Source of the DNA: Halomonas sp. UBA3074
Lineage (GTDB): Bacteria > Pseudomonadota > Gammaproteobacteria > Pseudomonadales > Halomonadaceae
Assembly: GCF_002366715.1 (NCBI RefSeq)
Contig: NZ_DFBS01000045.1
Span: 1-64,000 of the forward strand
Direction: 5' to 3'
Length of the DNA stretch: 64,000 bases
Made by a program: the position numbers and the translations under genes. Positions 26,225 through 34,927 of this stretch are shown piece after piece (the first letter of the stretch is position 1; the number at the start of each line of letters is the position of its first letter). A model generated the notes under the pieces. The model had not been told where the DNA came from and ran no database searches. It saw only the letters and a list, made by a program, of their open reading frames with translations.

Positions 26225-26260
26225 TGTCACAAAATTAACTGATATGTTTTATTTGTGACA
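26225..26260. promoter_or_regulatory. Inverted-repeat operator in the alpA/XRE divergent region
   Basis: TGTCACAAA (26225-26233) and TTTGTGACA (26252-26260) are perfect 9-bp inverted repeats separated by 18 bp. They lie between the divergent starts of the AlpA-like and XRE genes, the usual place for an element's repressor binding site. Confidence 0.65.
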
Positions 26261-26293
26261 TTCTAGCCCGATTCTAGACGGAGTCAACTCAAT

Positions 26294-26905
26294 ATGTACG
26301 AAACAACACGATTAGCGATCGCCCTACGGATGGCGCGGGCCGCTTGCCAATGGACTCAGCAAGAGATGGCTGACAGGTTAGGCGTCACAAAAAGCGTCAT
26401 TACTCGTAATGAAAAGCCAGATATGGCGATGCGAGCGGATACGCTGGTGAGGCTTATTTATGTCATGCGGGAAGAGAAAGTAGAAATTGATGTCTTCAGT
26501 ACGCTTGATTGCGTCAGGCTATACGCAGAAGGAGAGATGCTCGACGCTATGGCAATGCGCGTGGCCCGTGCAGCACTGAATATCAGCCAGCAATCTTTTG
26601 CAGATCAGGTGGGCTTGACCAAGCCATTAGTGACACGTGGGGAGAGGCCTGATCATAAAATGCAAGAACCTAGGTTTTTTACTATGGTTGATAGCCTTCG
26701 AAACCAGGGTATTAAAATTGATTATGTCCCGATTGTCAGTGACCTTACCGTTACCATACAACGACACGCAGTTGAGCTTATTGAAGCCGCCTCTGATGGT
26801 TCTACATTGCCAGGTGAGCCTATGCAGGAACTGGTTCCGACCACCTTTACAGATAAGATGAGCGGGAAAATAAATAAAAAACATGAAGTTAAAGATAAGG
26901 CGTAG
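26294..26905 (+). CDS. Tandem-HTH XRE regulator of the element
   Basis: 203 residues with two copies of one XRE helix-turn-helix unit. The first is around 'MARAACQWTQQEMADRLGVT' and the second around 'VARAALNISQQSFADQVGLT', and each is followed by 'R-x-E-(K/R)-P-D' and a strand 'K-(V/I)-x-I-D'. The internal repeat spans about 62 residues, so one chain may bind two half-sites. It is divergent from the AlpA gene across a perfect inverted repeat. It is most likely the switch that holds the element quiescent or activates excision. The C-terminal 50 residues are polar and unrecognised. Confidence 0.8.
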   Translation: MYETTRLAIALRMARAACQWTQQEMADRLGVTKSVITRNEKPDMAMRADTLVRLIYVMREEKVEIDVFSTLDCVRLYAEGEMLDAMAMRVARAALNISQQSFADQVGLTKPLVTRGERPDHKMQEPRFFTMVDSLRNQGIKIDYVPIVSDLTVTIQRHAVELIEAASDGSTLPGEPMQELVPTTFTDKMSGKINKKHEVKDKA

Positions 26906-27259
26906 ATATCGCTTCTTACATGGTGAGCTTACGACGTCACCCCCGTCAGCTATCAGACCCACGTTCGTTCTCCGCAAGTGCGTGACATGATTCGTTGCTG
27001 TGAGGCTCTCCAGCAGGTTGATGAAGCGTTACTTTGAGGCCAGTGGGGCGTTGTCGATGGGCGTCAACCGTAGGTCGGGAGCAAGCCGCATGAGAAATTC
27101 TTCGGTTAGATCGACCTGTCCGCGCTGCGTGATAGGGCTGCTCATGGAGCAGCCTTATAAGAACGGGGCAAAGAACGCTAGGGTAATAACATTCCTATTG
27201 TCGGTATCAGCGGCAGCCTACCATCCTATTCAGCTCTTGCATGGTGTCTTTCGTGATGC
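26906..27259. other. Gene-poor stretch between the XRE and Gp2-like genes
   Basis: No convincing gene was seen. A minus-strand frame gives a 38-residue open reading frame (27029-27145, AAGG upstream) and continues in frame beyond its TAA for another 60 codons or more. It could be a decayed gene, but nothing in it was recognised. Confidence 0.35.
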
Positions 27260-28366
27260 CTAGTCCCCTTTCTTGCTGCGCTTGTTATTTCGAAGCTTGC
27301 CGGGTATTTGTGACTTTACCAACGTGCGGGTATGCGGCGGGGTTTCGTAATGCAGGTAGGTATCGTAATGGCTCAGATAGCGGATTAGCTGCTGTAATCG
27401 TTGCGTGTCCTCTTGCGTTTCCAACGACCAGAAACCGTTGATCCTAGGGATGCTTGGAAATATCGGCTCCCCTTCGATCCATGCGATGCCGAGCTGGCTA
27501 GTGGTCTTCTCCCAACGCGTGGCCAAAGTTTTTCCCAAGGATACCCCTTCCTGCACATAGCGAGCGTCGTAAAGGAAAATCATATCGTGCATGAGCCCCT
27601 TGGTCGGGTGGTAGTGCAACTTGCCGACGTAGCCCACCAAAAAACGAAATAACGGATTTCCTTGACGATTCTTTAAGAATGTCTCTCTGTCCGTCAATGT
27701 TTGTGACAGATTATCATAGTGTTGAGTGTTATAGCCAAGCTGTACCTGCACCCATAGAAGCCTCGGCGCTTGGCGAAATGCTGCCCGCATCCATGTTGTA
27801 AGAGACGAGGCGCGTGTCTTGGCGGCAGTGTCAGCCTCCTTAACTCGACGTTTGAATGACGAGGAGGTGATCTCTTGGATCAGTTTATCGAGGGACTGCT
27901 GAAACTGCTGGCTGATCTTTTGTGCCTCTTTCTTGGGAAGTCTCAGGTCGCGACGATTATAAGGCGCCATCCCACTCCAGCGAAGATGCTTGAGAAATGC
28001 CCTAGCATGCAAGCTGAGGTCGCAGCGGCGATGATCCAGCTCCATTAGCGTTTCTAAATCAAAACGGTATTGATAAAAACGGCTGTGCTCTTTCACTCGC
28101 CACAGCGGATGCTGTCTAGACAATCCTAACCTAAGCGGGACTGAAGCGAAGTCGTCTTCAAGCACACGAGTGTTTACGGGTCGTAGTGGGATCGCCCTAA
28201 TGGTCTTTTCGATAGCCGGAAGCCGTTTGAGTAAATCATCGACGTTGAAAACCGCGGCGGACGCTTTACCGTCTCCAGGTCGATTGAAGACCTGACCAAT
28301 CACCATAGGATTTGTAGGTGTCATTGGCCCACCCTGGGCAGAATCATCGTTAGAGGCTGGAGGCAT
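27260..28366 (-). CDS. Inovirus-Gp2-like (YagK/YfjJ) protein with degenerate HUH motif
   Basis: About 368 residues related to the Inovirus-type Gp2/YagK-YfjJ family seen in P4-like elements, and a distant paralogue of the protein at 29082-30218. The shared core is 'FLVGYVGKLHYHPTKGLMHD' against the paralogue's 'LVGYTWKLEWQPKKGFHYHW'. The 'HYH' of the paralogue aligns with 'MHD' here, so the metal-binding His pair expected of an HUH endonuclease is not intact. The frame opens at a TTG (28468); ATG 28366 or 28324 are likelier starts. It is last in a three-gene minus-strand set, probably for element replication. Confidence 0.7.
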   Translation of the reverse strand: MPPASNDDSAQGGPMTPTNPMVIGQVFNRPGDGKASAAVFNVDDLLKRLPAIEKTIRAIPLRPVNTRVLEDDFASVPLRLGLSRQHPLWRVKEHSRFYQYRFDLETLMELDHRRCDLSLHARAFLKHLRWSGMAPYNRRDLRLPKKEAQKISQQFQQSLDKLIQEITSSSFKRRVKEADTAAKTRASSLTTWMRAAFRQAPRLLWVQVQLGYNTQHYDNLSQTLTDRETFLKNRQGNPLFRFLVGYVGKLHYHPTKGLMHDMIFLYDARYVQEGVSLGKTLATRWEKTTSQLGIAWIEGEPIFPSIPRINGFWSLETQEDTQRLQQLIRYLSHYDTYLHYETPPHTRTLVKSQIPGKLRNNKRSKKGD

Positions 28367-28509
28367 ATAGTGGACTCGGCGGTGTCGTAGATTAGGAAAA
28401 TCGTAGGCAAAAGAGATTATCAAAATTATCAATTTATTTTCGCAATTTACCAAAAAATTATTGTGCAAATACTGATAAGTTAAATTCCTGATTTTTAATA
28501 ATCAATAAC

Positions 28510-28938
28510 TTAGCTAGGATTAGTCGGGGGGTTTTCCGGTCTTTCTAGCTGCTCACTAACCCATCGTTTTAGCAGGGCACGACCGACACCCGAGGGCATC
28601 CGCCTACCCTGTTCCCATTCCTGCCAGGTACGTGAACTAATCCCAAGTCGGTGGGCACATTGCGATTGTGTGAGGCCCAATTGTCGACGTAGTGCGACGG
28701 CCGACTGAACAACATTTTGAATGCTTTTCTCATCTGGAGTGGCGGTTGGTACTTTCCATTGCTCATCACTACGAGGAGGCGATAGACAAGAGTTTGGCAC
28801 CACGCTCGGAGGCGATGGCATGGTGCGGGTAGGTTGAGATGTGTTTGTTGAAAAGCAAGTTGTCTTCATTGCTTCGACCTTTTCAGGATACTTGGCTTCG
28901 AAGTCGCGTATCCAGCGATCGGCAAGGCTCTCTGTCAT
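28510..28938 (-). CDS. XRE-type helix-turn-helix protein
   Basis: 142 residues. The C-terminal third has a clear helix-turn-helix: 'LRRQLGLTQSQCAHRLGISS' followed by 'RTWQEWEQGRRMPSGVGRAL'. The N-terminal part ('DRWIRDFEAKYPEKVEAM') is charged and then a Pro/Ser-rich linker. ATG 28938 has GGAG seven bases upstream and is preferred over 28968. Its place between the two Gp2-like genes on the same strand suggests control of element replication or copy state. Its binding site is unknown. Confidence 0.8.
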   Translation of the reverse strand: MTESLADRWIRDFEAKYPEKVEAMKTTCFSTNTSQPTRTMPSPPSVVPNSCLSPPRSDEQWKVPTATPDEKSIQNVVQSAVALRRQLGLTQSQCAHRLGISSRTWQEWEQGRRMPSGVGRALLKRWVSEQLERPENPPTNPS

Positions 28939-29081
28939 GGTGAACTCCAGATGGGTTAGGTATGGCACGACGGCAGTGCCTGACTATGGCTAAGCACGGG
29001 CGGCGAAACCCCCGGAAAACCGGGGGTCGTAACGTAGTGAGTCCGTATCTGACGGAGTCACCGGAAGAAAAGAAACGGCGC

Positions 29082-30218
29082 TTAATACACTGGCGCATAC
29101 TGACGAGGCCGACCAAGGCGGGGACCCTCGGGTAGATCTGGTGCTTTGCTGGTCTGGAAAGTACGGCCTTGTACGACCATGGCGGCGTACTCATCCCCTT
29201 TGGTCAGGTAGTGGGCAAGAAGATCCAATCCTTTCAGCTTGTCGGTGTCGTGGTAGCGGAGCGTGCCCGTGGCGTTGTAGCGATAGACGTTTTCGGCGTT
29301 GCGATTGACGTTACGGTAGATACCTTGGCCACCGGTGATCGCCTGTGCCCAGAGGTCACCGATCCACCGGGCGCGGGTAATGCCTTCACGAACTTGGTGA
29401 CCGTCGAAGAAGAACAGCCAGTGGTAATGAAAGCCTTTCTTGGGTTGCCACTCCAGCTTCCAGGTGTAGCCCACCAGGTGGTTAAACACGCCGGGGTTCT
29501 GATGAAAATGACGACAGAGCTGCTCGCGATGATGGCGTGCGGCCTCGTAGGTGATGAAGGGGCTGTCGAGTTCGCTATAGCTGAGATCCACGCGAACCAC
29601 TTCCAGGGAAGCGTAGCAGGCAATCAACGAATCCATCAGGAAGCGTAATCGCTTGTAGTTCTTCTGGCTGTTGCGCCGGTTGCGACCGCACTCGTAGGTA
29701 AAGTCCGGCTGCTTCAAGCTCTGGTACCACACCCCCAGGCGTTGGTTGAGCTCCATGACGGTCTGTTCGGCCACCTCACGGCTCATGGTTGGCGGATGAT
29801 GAAACCCCGCCTCATGCAGGTAAGGGCAGTTCGCAAAGGCCCGCAGGAATCGGGTCGCATAAGGGCTCGGCCGGTAATGGTGGCCGATCTCGGTTTCCTG
29901 GAATAACGTGACCAGCACGGTGTAGACGGTTATCAGGGTATCAAGCAACGGATGAGAGGCCAGTGTCATCACCTCGCTGCCAAATGCATCGGGCTGGATC
30001 AGGCGTTCACTGTCGAGTAGCTGGGCGGCTTGCGCCATGGCTCTTAACTGCCGGTCAACCTCAATCAAGTCCATTAGCCATTCGTGATCGGACGGCATGG
30101 CAATGTCTTGTCCCAGCGCATTCGTCGTCAGGTGTCCCCCGTTCATGCTGTCGACCAAGGCCAGCATGTCGTGTTCATCCGGGGTATCGTGGTAATCAGG
30201 GTAAGCGTCGTCGAACAT
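29082..30218 (-). CDS. Inovirus-Gp2-like (YagK/YfjJ) replication protein
   Basis: 378 residues of the Inovirus-type Gp2/YagK-YfjJ family. The key segment is 'KLEWQPKKGFHYHWLFFFDG', with an HUH-like 'HYH' pair, followed by 'GYTWK' and 'RVDLSYS' strands, a layout similar to rolling-circle replication initiators. ATG 30218 has GGAG eight bases upstream. The acidic N-terminus ('DDAYPDYHDTPDEHDM') and helical middle are typical of the group. It begins a minus-strand gene set directly next to a region of repeated hairpins (30382-30570) that could be its origin. Nicking activity is inferred from motif only. Confidence 0.8.
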   Translation of the reverse strand: MFDDAYPDYHDTPDEHDMLALVDSMNGGHLTTNALGQDIAMPSDHEWLMDLIEVDRQLRAMAQAAQLLDSERLIQPDAFGSEVMTLASHPLLDTLITVYTVLVTLFQETEIGHHYRPSPYATRFLRAFANCPYLHEAGFHHPPTMSREVAEQTVMELNQRLGVWYQSLKQPDFTYECGRNRRNSQKNYKRLRFLMDSLIACYASLEVVRVDLSYSELDSPFITYEAARHHREQLCRHFHQNPGVFNHLVGYTWKLEWQPKKGFHYHWLFFFDGHQVREGITRARWIGDLWAQAITGGQGIYRNVNRNAENVYRYNATGTLRYHDTDKLKGLDLLAHYLTKGDEYAAMVVQGRTFQTSKAPDLPEGPRLGRPRQYAPVY

Positions 30219-30939
30219 GAAGAAATCTCCAGAGAAATGGATGTGAAGCGTCTTGCTCCTAACATCCCCTCGGTACGTACAAAATTACGTCATTTCGTTG
30301 TCGACTCGGTGCAGACCTTCGCAACCTGGCTGATTCAAGGTCAGTATCCATACGGCCTTGGATAACGGAAAAGCAGGTATAAGCTGGCTTCACCGTCCTC
30401 CCTCACCCGAGGATGTGCCAAGGGTGAGCTGGCTTCGCGCTCACTCCTTCCATGAAGCGGAATAGCGAACCTCTCCAAGGTGCGCTGGGACGCCGGTTGA
30501 TCCTTTGGGATCACCCCTTCCAAGCAATGGAGCGTTCTCTAAATGACGAGACGGATCTGTATCCGTCGTCACGATTGCTCTCTGCTGCCTGTTTACTTTC
30601 CTTGGCTCTACTACGTGAGCCATTCCCCATACTTGCCTCTACGATGGCTATTACCCCCTTACTACCTCTGTATACCCCTAATAACAAAGGAACCCTTATG
30701 TGCCATAAACCCCAAGGTCGGGAATGCCGGGGAATCTGTCTCCAAGGCACGGTGAATACCGGCGGTTTGTCGAATAACTAACTGAAAAAGTTAGTGTTAG
30801 AGAGAGTAGTCAACACCAGGGGGGCGGCGTTGCTCCTACTGAATTGATTTAAAAAAATCTCAGCCCTGTATTACCTCCATGAAGCTGGCAACCGCTGGCG
30901 TCATCTATCGTTGATCAATATGAATCGGGAGGTATACCC
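30219..30939. other. 721-bp noncoding region with repeated hairpins (possible origin)
   Basis: No supported gene. It separates the minus-strand Gp2 set from plus-strand recombination genes. AGCTGGCTTC is repeated at 30382 and 30427. CTCACCC (30402-30408) can pair with GGGTGAG (30422-30428), while that same GGGTGAGC can instead pair with GCTCACTC (30439-30446), giving mutually exclusive hairpins. Further hairpins are at 30495-30515 (GGTTGATCC/GGATCACC) and 30545-30570 (GACGGAT/ATCCGTC, TGT-containing loop). The motif CCTTCCA recurs after the hairpins. Iterated hairpins beside a replication gene suggest an origin. Confidence 0.45.
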
Positions 30940-31263
30940 ATGTCTGTATATTGTCCGGGCTGCGGTTCGCACCGTGTCATCGCTCGCAATACTGGTCGTA
31001 AGGTAGGAGTAACTATCGGCGCAACTGCAGGCACGGCCAGTGGCGCGGCCGGTGCTATGGCTAGCGCCAAAACCGGAGCATTGATTGGTGCTTGGATGGG
31101 CCCAGTGGGGATCACCGTGGGGGGGCTTGCTGGAGCGGTTTTCGGTGGCTTGGTTGGAGGTACGGCGGGAGGGGTCACCGGGGCCAAGCTAGGCGAGGAA
31201 ATGGATACAAAGGTCCTCGATAACTACGCCTGCCAGTCCTGTGGCCATACGTTCCGCCCCTAG
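30940..31263 (+). CDS. Small protein: zinc-ribbon ends flanking a glycine-zipper core
   Basis: 107 residues. The N-terminal CPGC and the C-terminal 'CQSCG' could form one zinc ribbon that closes the chain. Between them is a long Gly/Ala-rich hydrophobic stretch ('TIGATAGTASGAAGAMASAK', then 'GGLAGAVFGGLVGGTAGGV') like glycine-zipper membrane proteins. GGAGG precedes the ATG. It is the first plus-strand gene after the noncoding region and precedes DUF932, ERF and YqaJ genes. Function unknown; a small membrane-associated protein is a fair description. Confidence 0.7.
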   Translation: MSVYCPGCGSHRVIARNTGRKVGVTIGATAGTASGAAGAMASAKTGALIGAWMGPVGITVGGLAGAVFGGLVGGTAGGVTGAKLGEEMDTKVLDNYACQSCGHTFRP

Positions 31264-31414
31264 TAATAGCGCCTTCATTGCCTGAGTTTATCGGCTCAGA
31301 TTCATCTTTAGTAACTTGAACCTCATTGAACACGACTTGCTCACTGCCCCTAAAGGTAGTGGGCCGCTATGCCGTGCGCGCTCATTAATACTGAAAATCC
31401 TAAAGGAGTTTGTA

Positions 31415-32383
31415 ATGGCCCATCTCGTTGAACAAATGGCTTACGTTGGCGATACCCCTTGGCATGGCCTGGGGCAGCAACTTTCTCGTCATCAACCGCT
31501 GGAAGTCTGGCAGCAACAGGCCGGTATGAACTGGCATATTGAAGAAGCCCCGGTACGCTTTATTGCCGAAGGCGCAAGCCACCTGGGCAGTATTCACTCA
31601 TTCCCTGAGCAAAAGGTGCTCTACCGCTCGGATACCAAGGTACCGCTATCGGTGGTGTCTCAGCGCTATAAGGTGGTTCAGCCCGAAGAGATACTGGAAT
31701 TCTACCGGGATCTCACCAAATACGCTGGGTATGAACTGGAAACCGCTGGGGTACTGAAAGGTGGTCGTAAGTTCTGGGCCTTGGCACGCAGTGGCTTAAG
31801 TACCTCACTCAAAGGCCAGGATGAAGTAAATGACTACCTGTTGTTGGCGACGTCGTGTGACGGCACGCTAGCCACCATGGCAACACCCACCACGGTGCGG
31901 GTGGTCTGTAACAACACGCTGCAGATTGCGGTGGATGGTACGTCGCAAGCGGTGAAGGTTCCCCACCGGTCGGAGTTCGATCCTCGTGCGGTCAAAAGCC
32001 AGCTGGGTATTTCTGTTTCCCAGTGGAACGACTTTATGTACCGCATGAAGGCCTTGGCGGAACGTAAGATCGACCACCGCGAGGCGCAGCAGTATTTTCA
32101 GTCGGTACTCTGCGGTATCGATAAGCCGATAGACGATCCTTCCAAGCTGCCCAATTACAGGTCACTCAACAAGGTACAGAAGCTTTATCACGGTGAGGGT
32201 CGCGGTTCGCACCTCGACACTGCCAAGGATACCGCGTGGGGCCTGCTCAATGCAGTTACCGAGTACGTAGATCACGACAAGCGAGCGCGTAGCAACGATA
32301 CCCGGCTTGATTCGGCATGGTTCGGTCAGGGTTCCAACCTAAAGCATCGCGCGCTGGATACCGCGCTCGACCTTGTCGCTTGA
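31415..32383 (+). CDS. DUF932 (phage/plasmid-like) protein
   Basis: 322 residues of the DUF932 family common on plasmids, satellites and phages. Signatures include 'VGDTPWHGLG' near the N-terminus, 'VSQRYKVVQPEEILEFYRDL', 'LLLATSCDGTLATMATPTTV', 'RVVCNNTL' and the C-terminal 'DTAKDTAWGLLNAVTEYVDH'. ATG 31415 has AAGGAG seven bases upstream; the frame extends further but lacks a better start. The family is often found next to single-strand annealing and exonuclease genes, as here, and its biochemical role is not established. Confidence 0.88.
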   Translation: MAHLVEQMAYVGDTPWHGLGQQLSRHQPLEVWQQQAGMNWHIEEAPVRFIAEGASHLGSIHSFPEQKVLYRSDTKVPLSVVSQRYKVVQPEEILEFYRDLTKYAGYELETAGVLKGGRKFWALARSGLSTSLKGQDEVNDYLLLATSCDGTLATMATPTTVRVVCNNTLQIAVDGTSQAVKVPHRSEFDPRAVKSQLGISVSQWNDFMYRMKALAERKIDHREAQQYFQSVLCGIDKPIDDPSKLPNYRSLNKVQKLYHGEGRGSHLDTAKDTAWGLLNAVTEYVDHDKRARSNDTRLDSAWFGQGSNLKHRALDTALDLVA

Positions 32384-32474
32384 TACCGTACTCGCTTTCC
32401 TTTTAACCCTTTACGACATAGCGCCTGGCCCAATCTTGGCCAGGCGTTTTAGTTTTCTGCTCAGGAGTAAAGCC

Positions 32475-32660
32475 ATGCCTACCGCACCGAAGCTATCGAT
32501 CCCCCAAGCCCTGACCCAGCTCGCCCGGTTGCTGCTGGAACAGGACGACATCCAGGCACACACGCTCATCTGCGCTCAGGGACGCTTCTATCTCGCCACG
32601 GTGATCCTCGAGCCTGTGGCTCCACAAGATGTGGCAAGCACCATCCAAGACTATCCCTAG
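32475..32660 (+). CDS. Small hypothetical protein of the recombination block
   Basis: 61 residues, beginning 'MPTAPKLSIPQALTQLARLL'. ATG 32475 is preceded by AGGAG at a good distance, and the gene ends 12 bases before the ERF gene. It is not recognised by sequence and has no membrane segment. Its position inside the DUF932-ERF-YqaJ series and its clear ribosome binding site support a real gene. Confidence 0.6.
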   Translation: MPTAPKLSIPQALTQLARLLLEQDDIQAHTLICAQGRFYLATVILEPVAPQDVASTIQDYP

Positions 32661-32672
32661 GAGACCAACGCT

Positions 32673-33401
32673 ATGAAACGGTCCGTTATTCAATCAGGCA
32701 ACACGGCTGCTCAACTACCCAAACCGCAAAGCGATAGCATGGCGATCATCAATGTGATTGAGCGGGCTGCACTGAACCCTAAGGTCGACATCGACAAGAT
32801 GGAGCGACTCCTGCAGATGCAGGAACGCGTCCTGGATCGCCAGGCCATGATGGCCTATAGCGCGGCTATGGCGGCGATGCAGACTGAGCTCCCTAGCATT
32901 GAGGAGCGAGGACAAACCAACAATGGTTGCTATGCCACCTTGGAGGATATCGTCGATACCGTGCGCCCCATTATGCAAAAGCACGGCTTTGCAGTGAGCT
33001 TTCGTATACAGACACAGGAGCGCGGTATCGAGGTGACCGGTGTGCTGATGCATAAGGATGGCCACCGTGAAGAAACCAGCATGCTGCTGCCTGCCGATAT
33101 AAGCGGCAACAAGAACGCCGTGCAGGCGTTTGGCTCTTCCACCAGCTATGGCAAGCGCTACGTGCTGTGTGCCTTGCTCAACATTACTACTCGGGGCCAG
33201 GACGATAACGGCAAGGCCAGTACCAGTGCCGCTATCAAACTAGTCACGCCGTTTCAGGCGGGGCAGATCCAGCGACTCATCAACCAATGCCCCGCCACCA
33301 CGCAAGAGTGGTTCAGCGGCAAGTACGGTTCAGCCGTGCAAGTGCCCCAGGCTGACTTCGACAAACTACGCGCTTCACTTTCTAAGCGAGCAGTTGAGTA
33401 A
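32673..33401 (+). CDS. ERF-family single-strand annealing protein
   Basis: 242 residues. The ERF family core is visible in 'LPSIEERGQTNNGCYATLED', 'IVDTVRPIMQKHGFAVSFRI', 'EVTGVLMHKDGHREETSMLL' and 'GNKNAVQAFGSSTSYGKRYV' followed by 'LCALLNI'. ERF proteins bind ssDNA and anneal complementary strands, and they pair with a 5'-3' exonuclease, here the YqaJ protein immediately downstream. The C-terminal 60 residues are a different small domain. The pair would serve circularisation or repair of element DNA. Confidence 0.88.
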   Translation: MKRSVIQSGNTAAQLPKPQSDSMAIINVIERAALNPKVDIDKMERLLQMQERVLDRQAMMAYSAAMAAMQTELPSIEERGQTNNGCYATLEDIVDTVRPIMQKHGFAVSFRIQTQERGIEVTGVLMHKDGHREETSMLLPADISGNKNAVQAFGSSTSYGKRYVLCALLNITTRGQDDNGKASTSAAIKLVTPFQAGQIQRLINQCPATTQEWFSGKYGSAVQVPQADFDKLRASLSKRAVE

Positions 33402-33434
33402 CCAACGCTCTAGCCCTTATTAGAGGAGGCTTTC

Positions 33435-34046
33435 ATGCAAGTGCTTACCATGGAGCAAGGCACCCCAGAGTGGCTGGAGGCGCGGCTAGGCCGCGTCACC
33501 ATGTCGGAGCTCAAAGCCTTGCTGGTTAAGGGTAAAGGCCCGGGTGGGTTTGGTACCGGTGCGATTACCTACATGCACCAGTTGATGGGTGAGCGAATTA
33601 CCGGGGAACTGGCTGAGCCGTTTCAAGGCAACACTAATACCCGTCGTGGGCATACGCTAGAAGGCGTTGCCCGTAAGCTCTACTGCGATACCACTGGCGA
33701 ATCTAAACCGCACGAAGTGGGGATCATCCTTAACCACAATGTGGGTTACTCCCCCGATAGCTTAGTAGGCGCTAACGGCCTGCTGGAAATCAAAACCAAG
33801 CTACCTAAGTTCCAAATTGAAGTGCTGCTTAGCAATAAAATACCTGATGAGCACGTGCCCCAGTGCCAGGGAGGGCTATGGGTCAGCGAAAGGGAGTGGA
33901 TTGACTTTGTCAGCTACTGGCCAGGCATGCCGCTGTTTATCAAGCGCGCTTACCGTGACGACATCATAATTCGCACCATTGCGGAGCGGATCGAGGCCTT
34001 TCATGAAGTACTCGAGACGCGGCTGGCTCAGATAATGGCTGGATAA
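33435..34046 (+). CDS. YqaJ/lambda-exonuclease-family recombinase nuclease
   Basis: 203 residues. The PD-(D/E)xK nuclease pattern is 'GYSPDSLV' (Asp) followed by 'LLEIKTK' (Glu-x-Lys). The N-terminal 'QGTPEWLEARLGRVTMSEL' and the later 'VPQCQGGLWVSEREWIDF' are typical of YqaJ. GAGG lies five bases before the ATG. Together with the ERF gene upstream it forms a two-component exonuclease/annealing recombination system of the lambda Exo-Beta kind. It ends the recombination block. Confidence 0.9.
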   Translation: MQVLTMEQGTPEWLEARLGRVTMSELKALLVKGKGPGGFGTGAITYMHQLMGERITGELAEPFQGNTNTRRGHTLEGVARKLYCDTTGESKPHEVGIILNHNVGYSPDSLVGANGLLEIKTKLPKFQIEVLLSNKIPDEHVPQCQGGLWVSEREWIDFVSYWPGMPLFIKRAYRDDIIIRTIAERIEAFHEVLETRLAQIMAG

Positions 34047-34362
34047 GGAGGCAATGAGGAGCCATGCTCAATACAAGGCCTACGAAGTGGCTAGTACTAT
34101 CTAAAGGATGACCTCACCTTTCACATGGCCAACCAACTGGCAAGATATCGCTTGGTCTGGTGCCACAAGATCCCCCCGCCAGTGTTGGCTTTCGAGCACC
34201 GGCAATAAGCGCTGCTGCAGGATAACGGGCATGAGGTATTCAGCGCGGCCTTCCTTCATAGTCAGTGATCCATGTTATTAACCAGACCATGGTTGAGAGC
34301 GAGGTATGAGAGACATATGCAGAGCTAGGATAGCTTTGAAATCAGCTGAGATAACGACATAA

Positions 34363-34398
34363 AGCCATGGCGACTCCCCTTGGGGAGTCGCCATGGCT
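34363..34398. repeat. 17-bp perfect inverted repeat (2-bp spacer)
   Basis: AGCCATGGCGACTCCCC (34363-34379) is the exact reverse complement of 34382-34398, with TT between. The centre contains GGGGAGT, similar to the arm-type repeats near the element ends. It could be a strong terminator, a cruciform or a protein binding site. Confidence 0.75.
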
Positions 34399-34815
34399 AC
34401 TACGCACTCAACTTTTCTTTTTGACCATTTTCGTCCCGTTGCGATCATGCGTAGTTCTTGATCTGCTCAGCATGCTGATTGAAGAGTGGGAGATGCAGTA
34501 TCAGAACCGCCGCATGGAGAATCATACAATGGAGATGGATATCTCGCAGTGGTATGGCTTGGCTAAAGGGAGGTTGCACTAATATCGCTGGATTCAATTC
34601 ACTAGATGTGACTTCAATTATTGCCTGGAAAGAAGCAAGCTGGTGAGCCGCTCTAGTGTACGGTAGAGCACTGTGGCGATAAGGACGCTTATGAAGATTC
34701 TTTGACATGCTCAAGCTTGAACGCGAATGCAACCAATGCGTGCAGTGACTTCATCTATTACATTGAGTTGTTCCATAAACCGATAATACTAAGTATAATT
34801 GCGTCTCTGGATTTG

Positions 34816-34927
34816 GAGCTATCTATGTTTTAAAACAAGCCGTGGAAACGGTTTATAGCTCAAAATACCCCTGAAAATGGGGGCTGAGGGCATGAATTAT
34901 GGCATAAAACTTGAGAATGGTTATGCC
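34816..34927 (+). ncRNA. Three stem-loops upstream of the PLD nuclease gene
   Basis: In order: GAGCTAT/ATAGCTC (34816-34822 with 34855-34861) enclosing CCGT-GGAA-ACGG (34840-34851, a GNRA-type loop); CCCC/GGGG (34868-34871 with 34879-34882); and GGCATAA/TTATGCC (34901-34907 with 34921-34927). They follow TATAAT at 34794-34799 and precede ATG 34972. This may be a structured leader or a separate small RNA. Confidence 0.35.

Noticed and set aside
27000..27263. An 87-codon plus-strand frame
   Set aside because: No ribosome binding site, odd composition and overlap with the gp2-like gene's end; the opposite strand holds an equally weak frame with an internal stop.
34101..34259. A 52-codon minus-strand frame with coding-like translation
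   Set aside because: No recognisable family and no clear ribosome binding site; noted only within the gene-poor region.
34367..34582. A 71-codon plus-strand frame
   Set aside because: Its start lies inside the 17-bp inverted repeat and there is no ribosome binding site.
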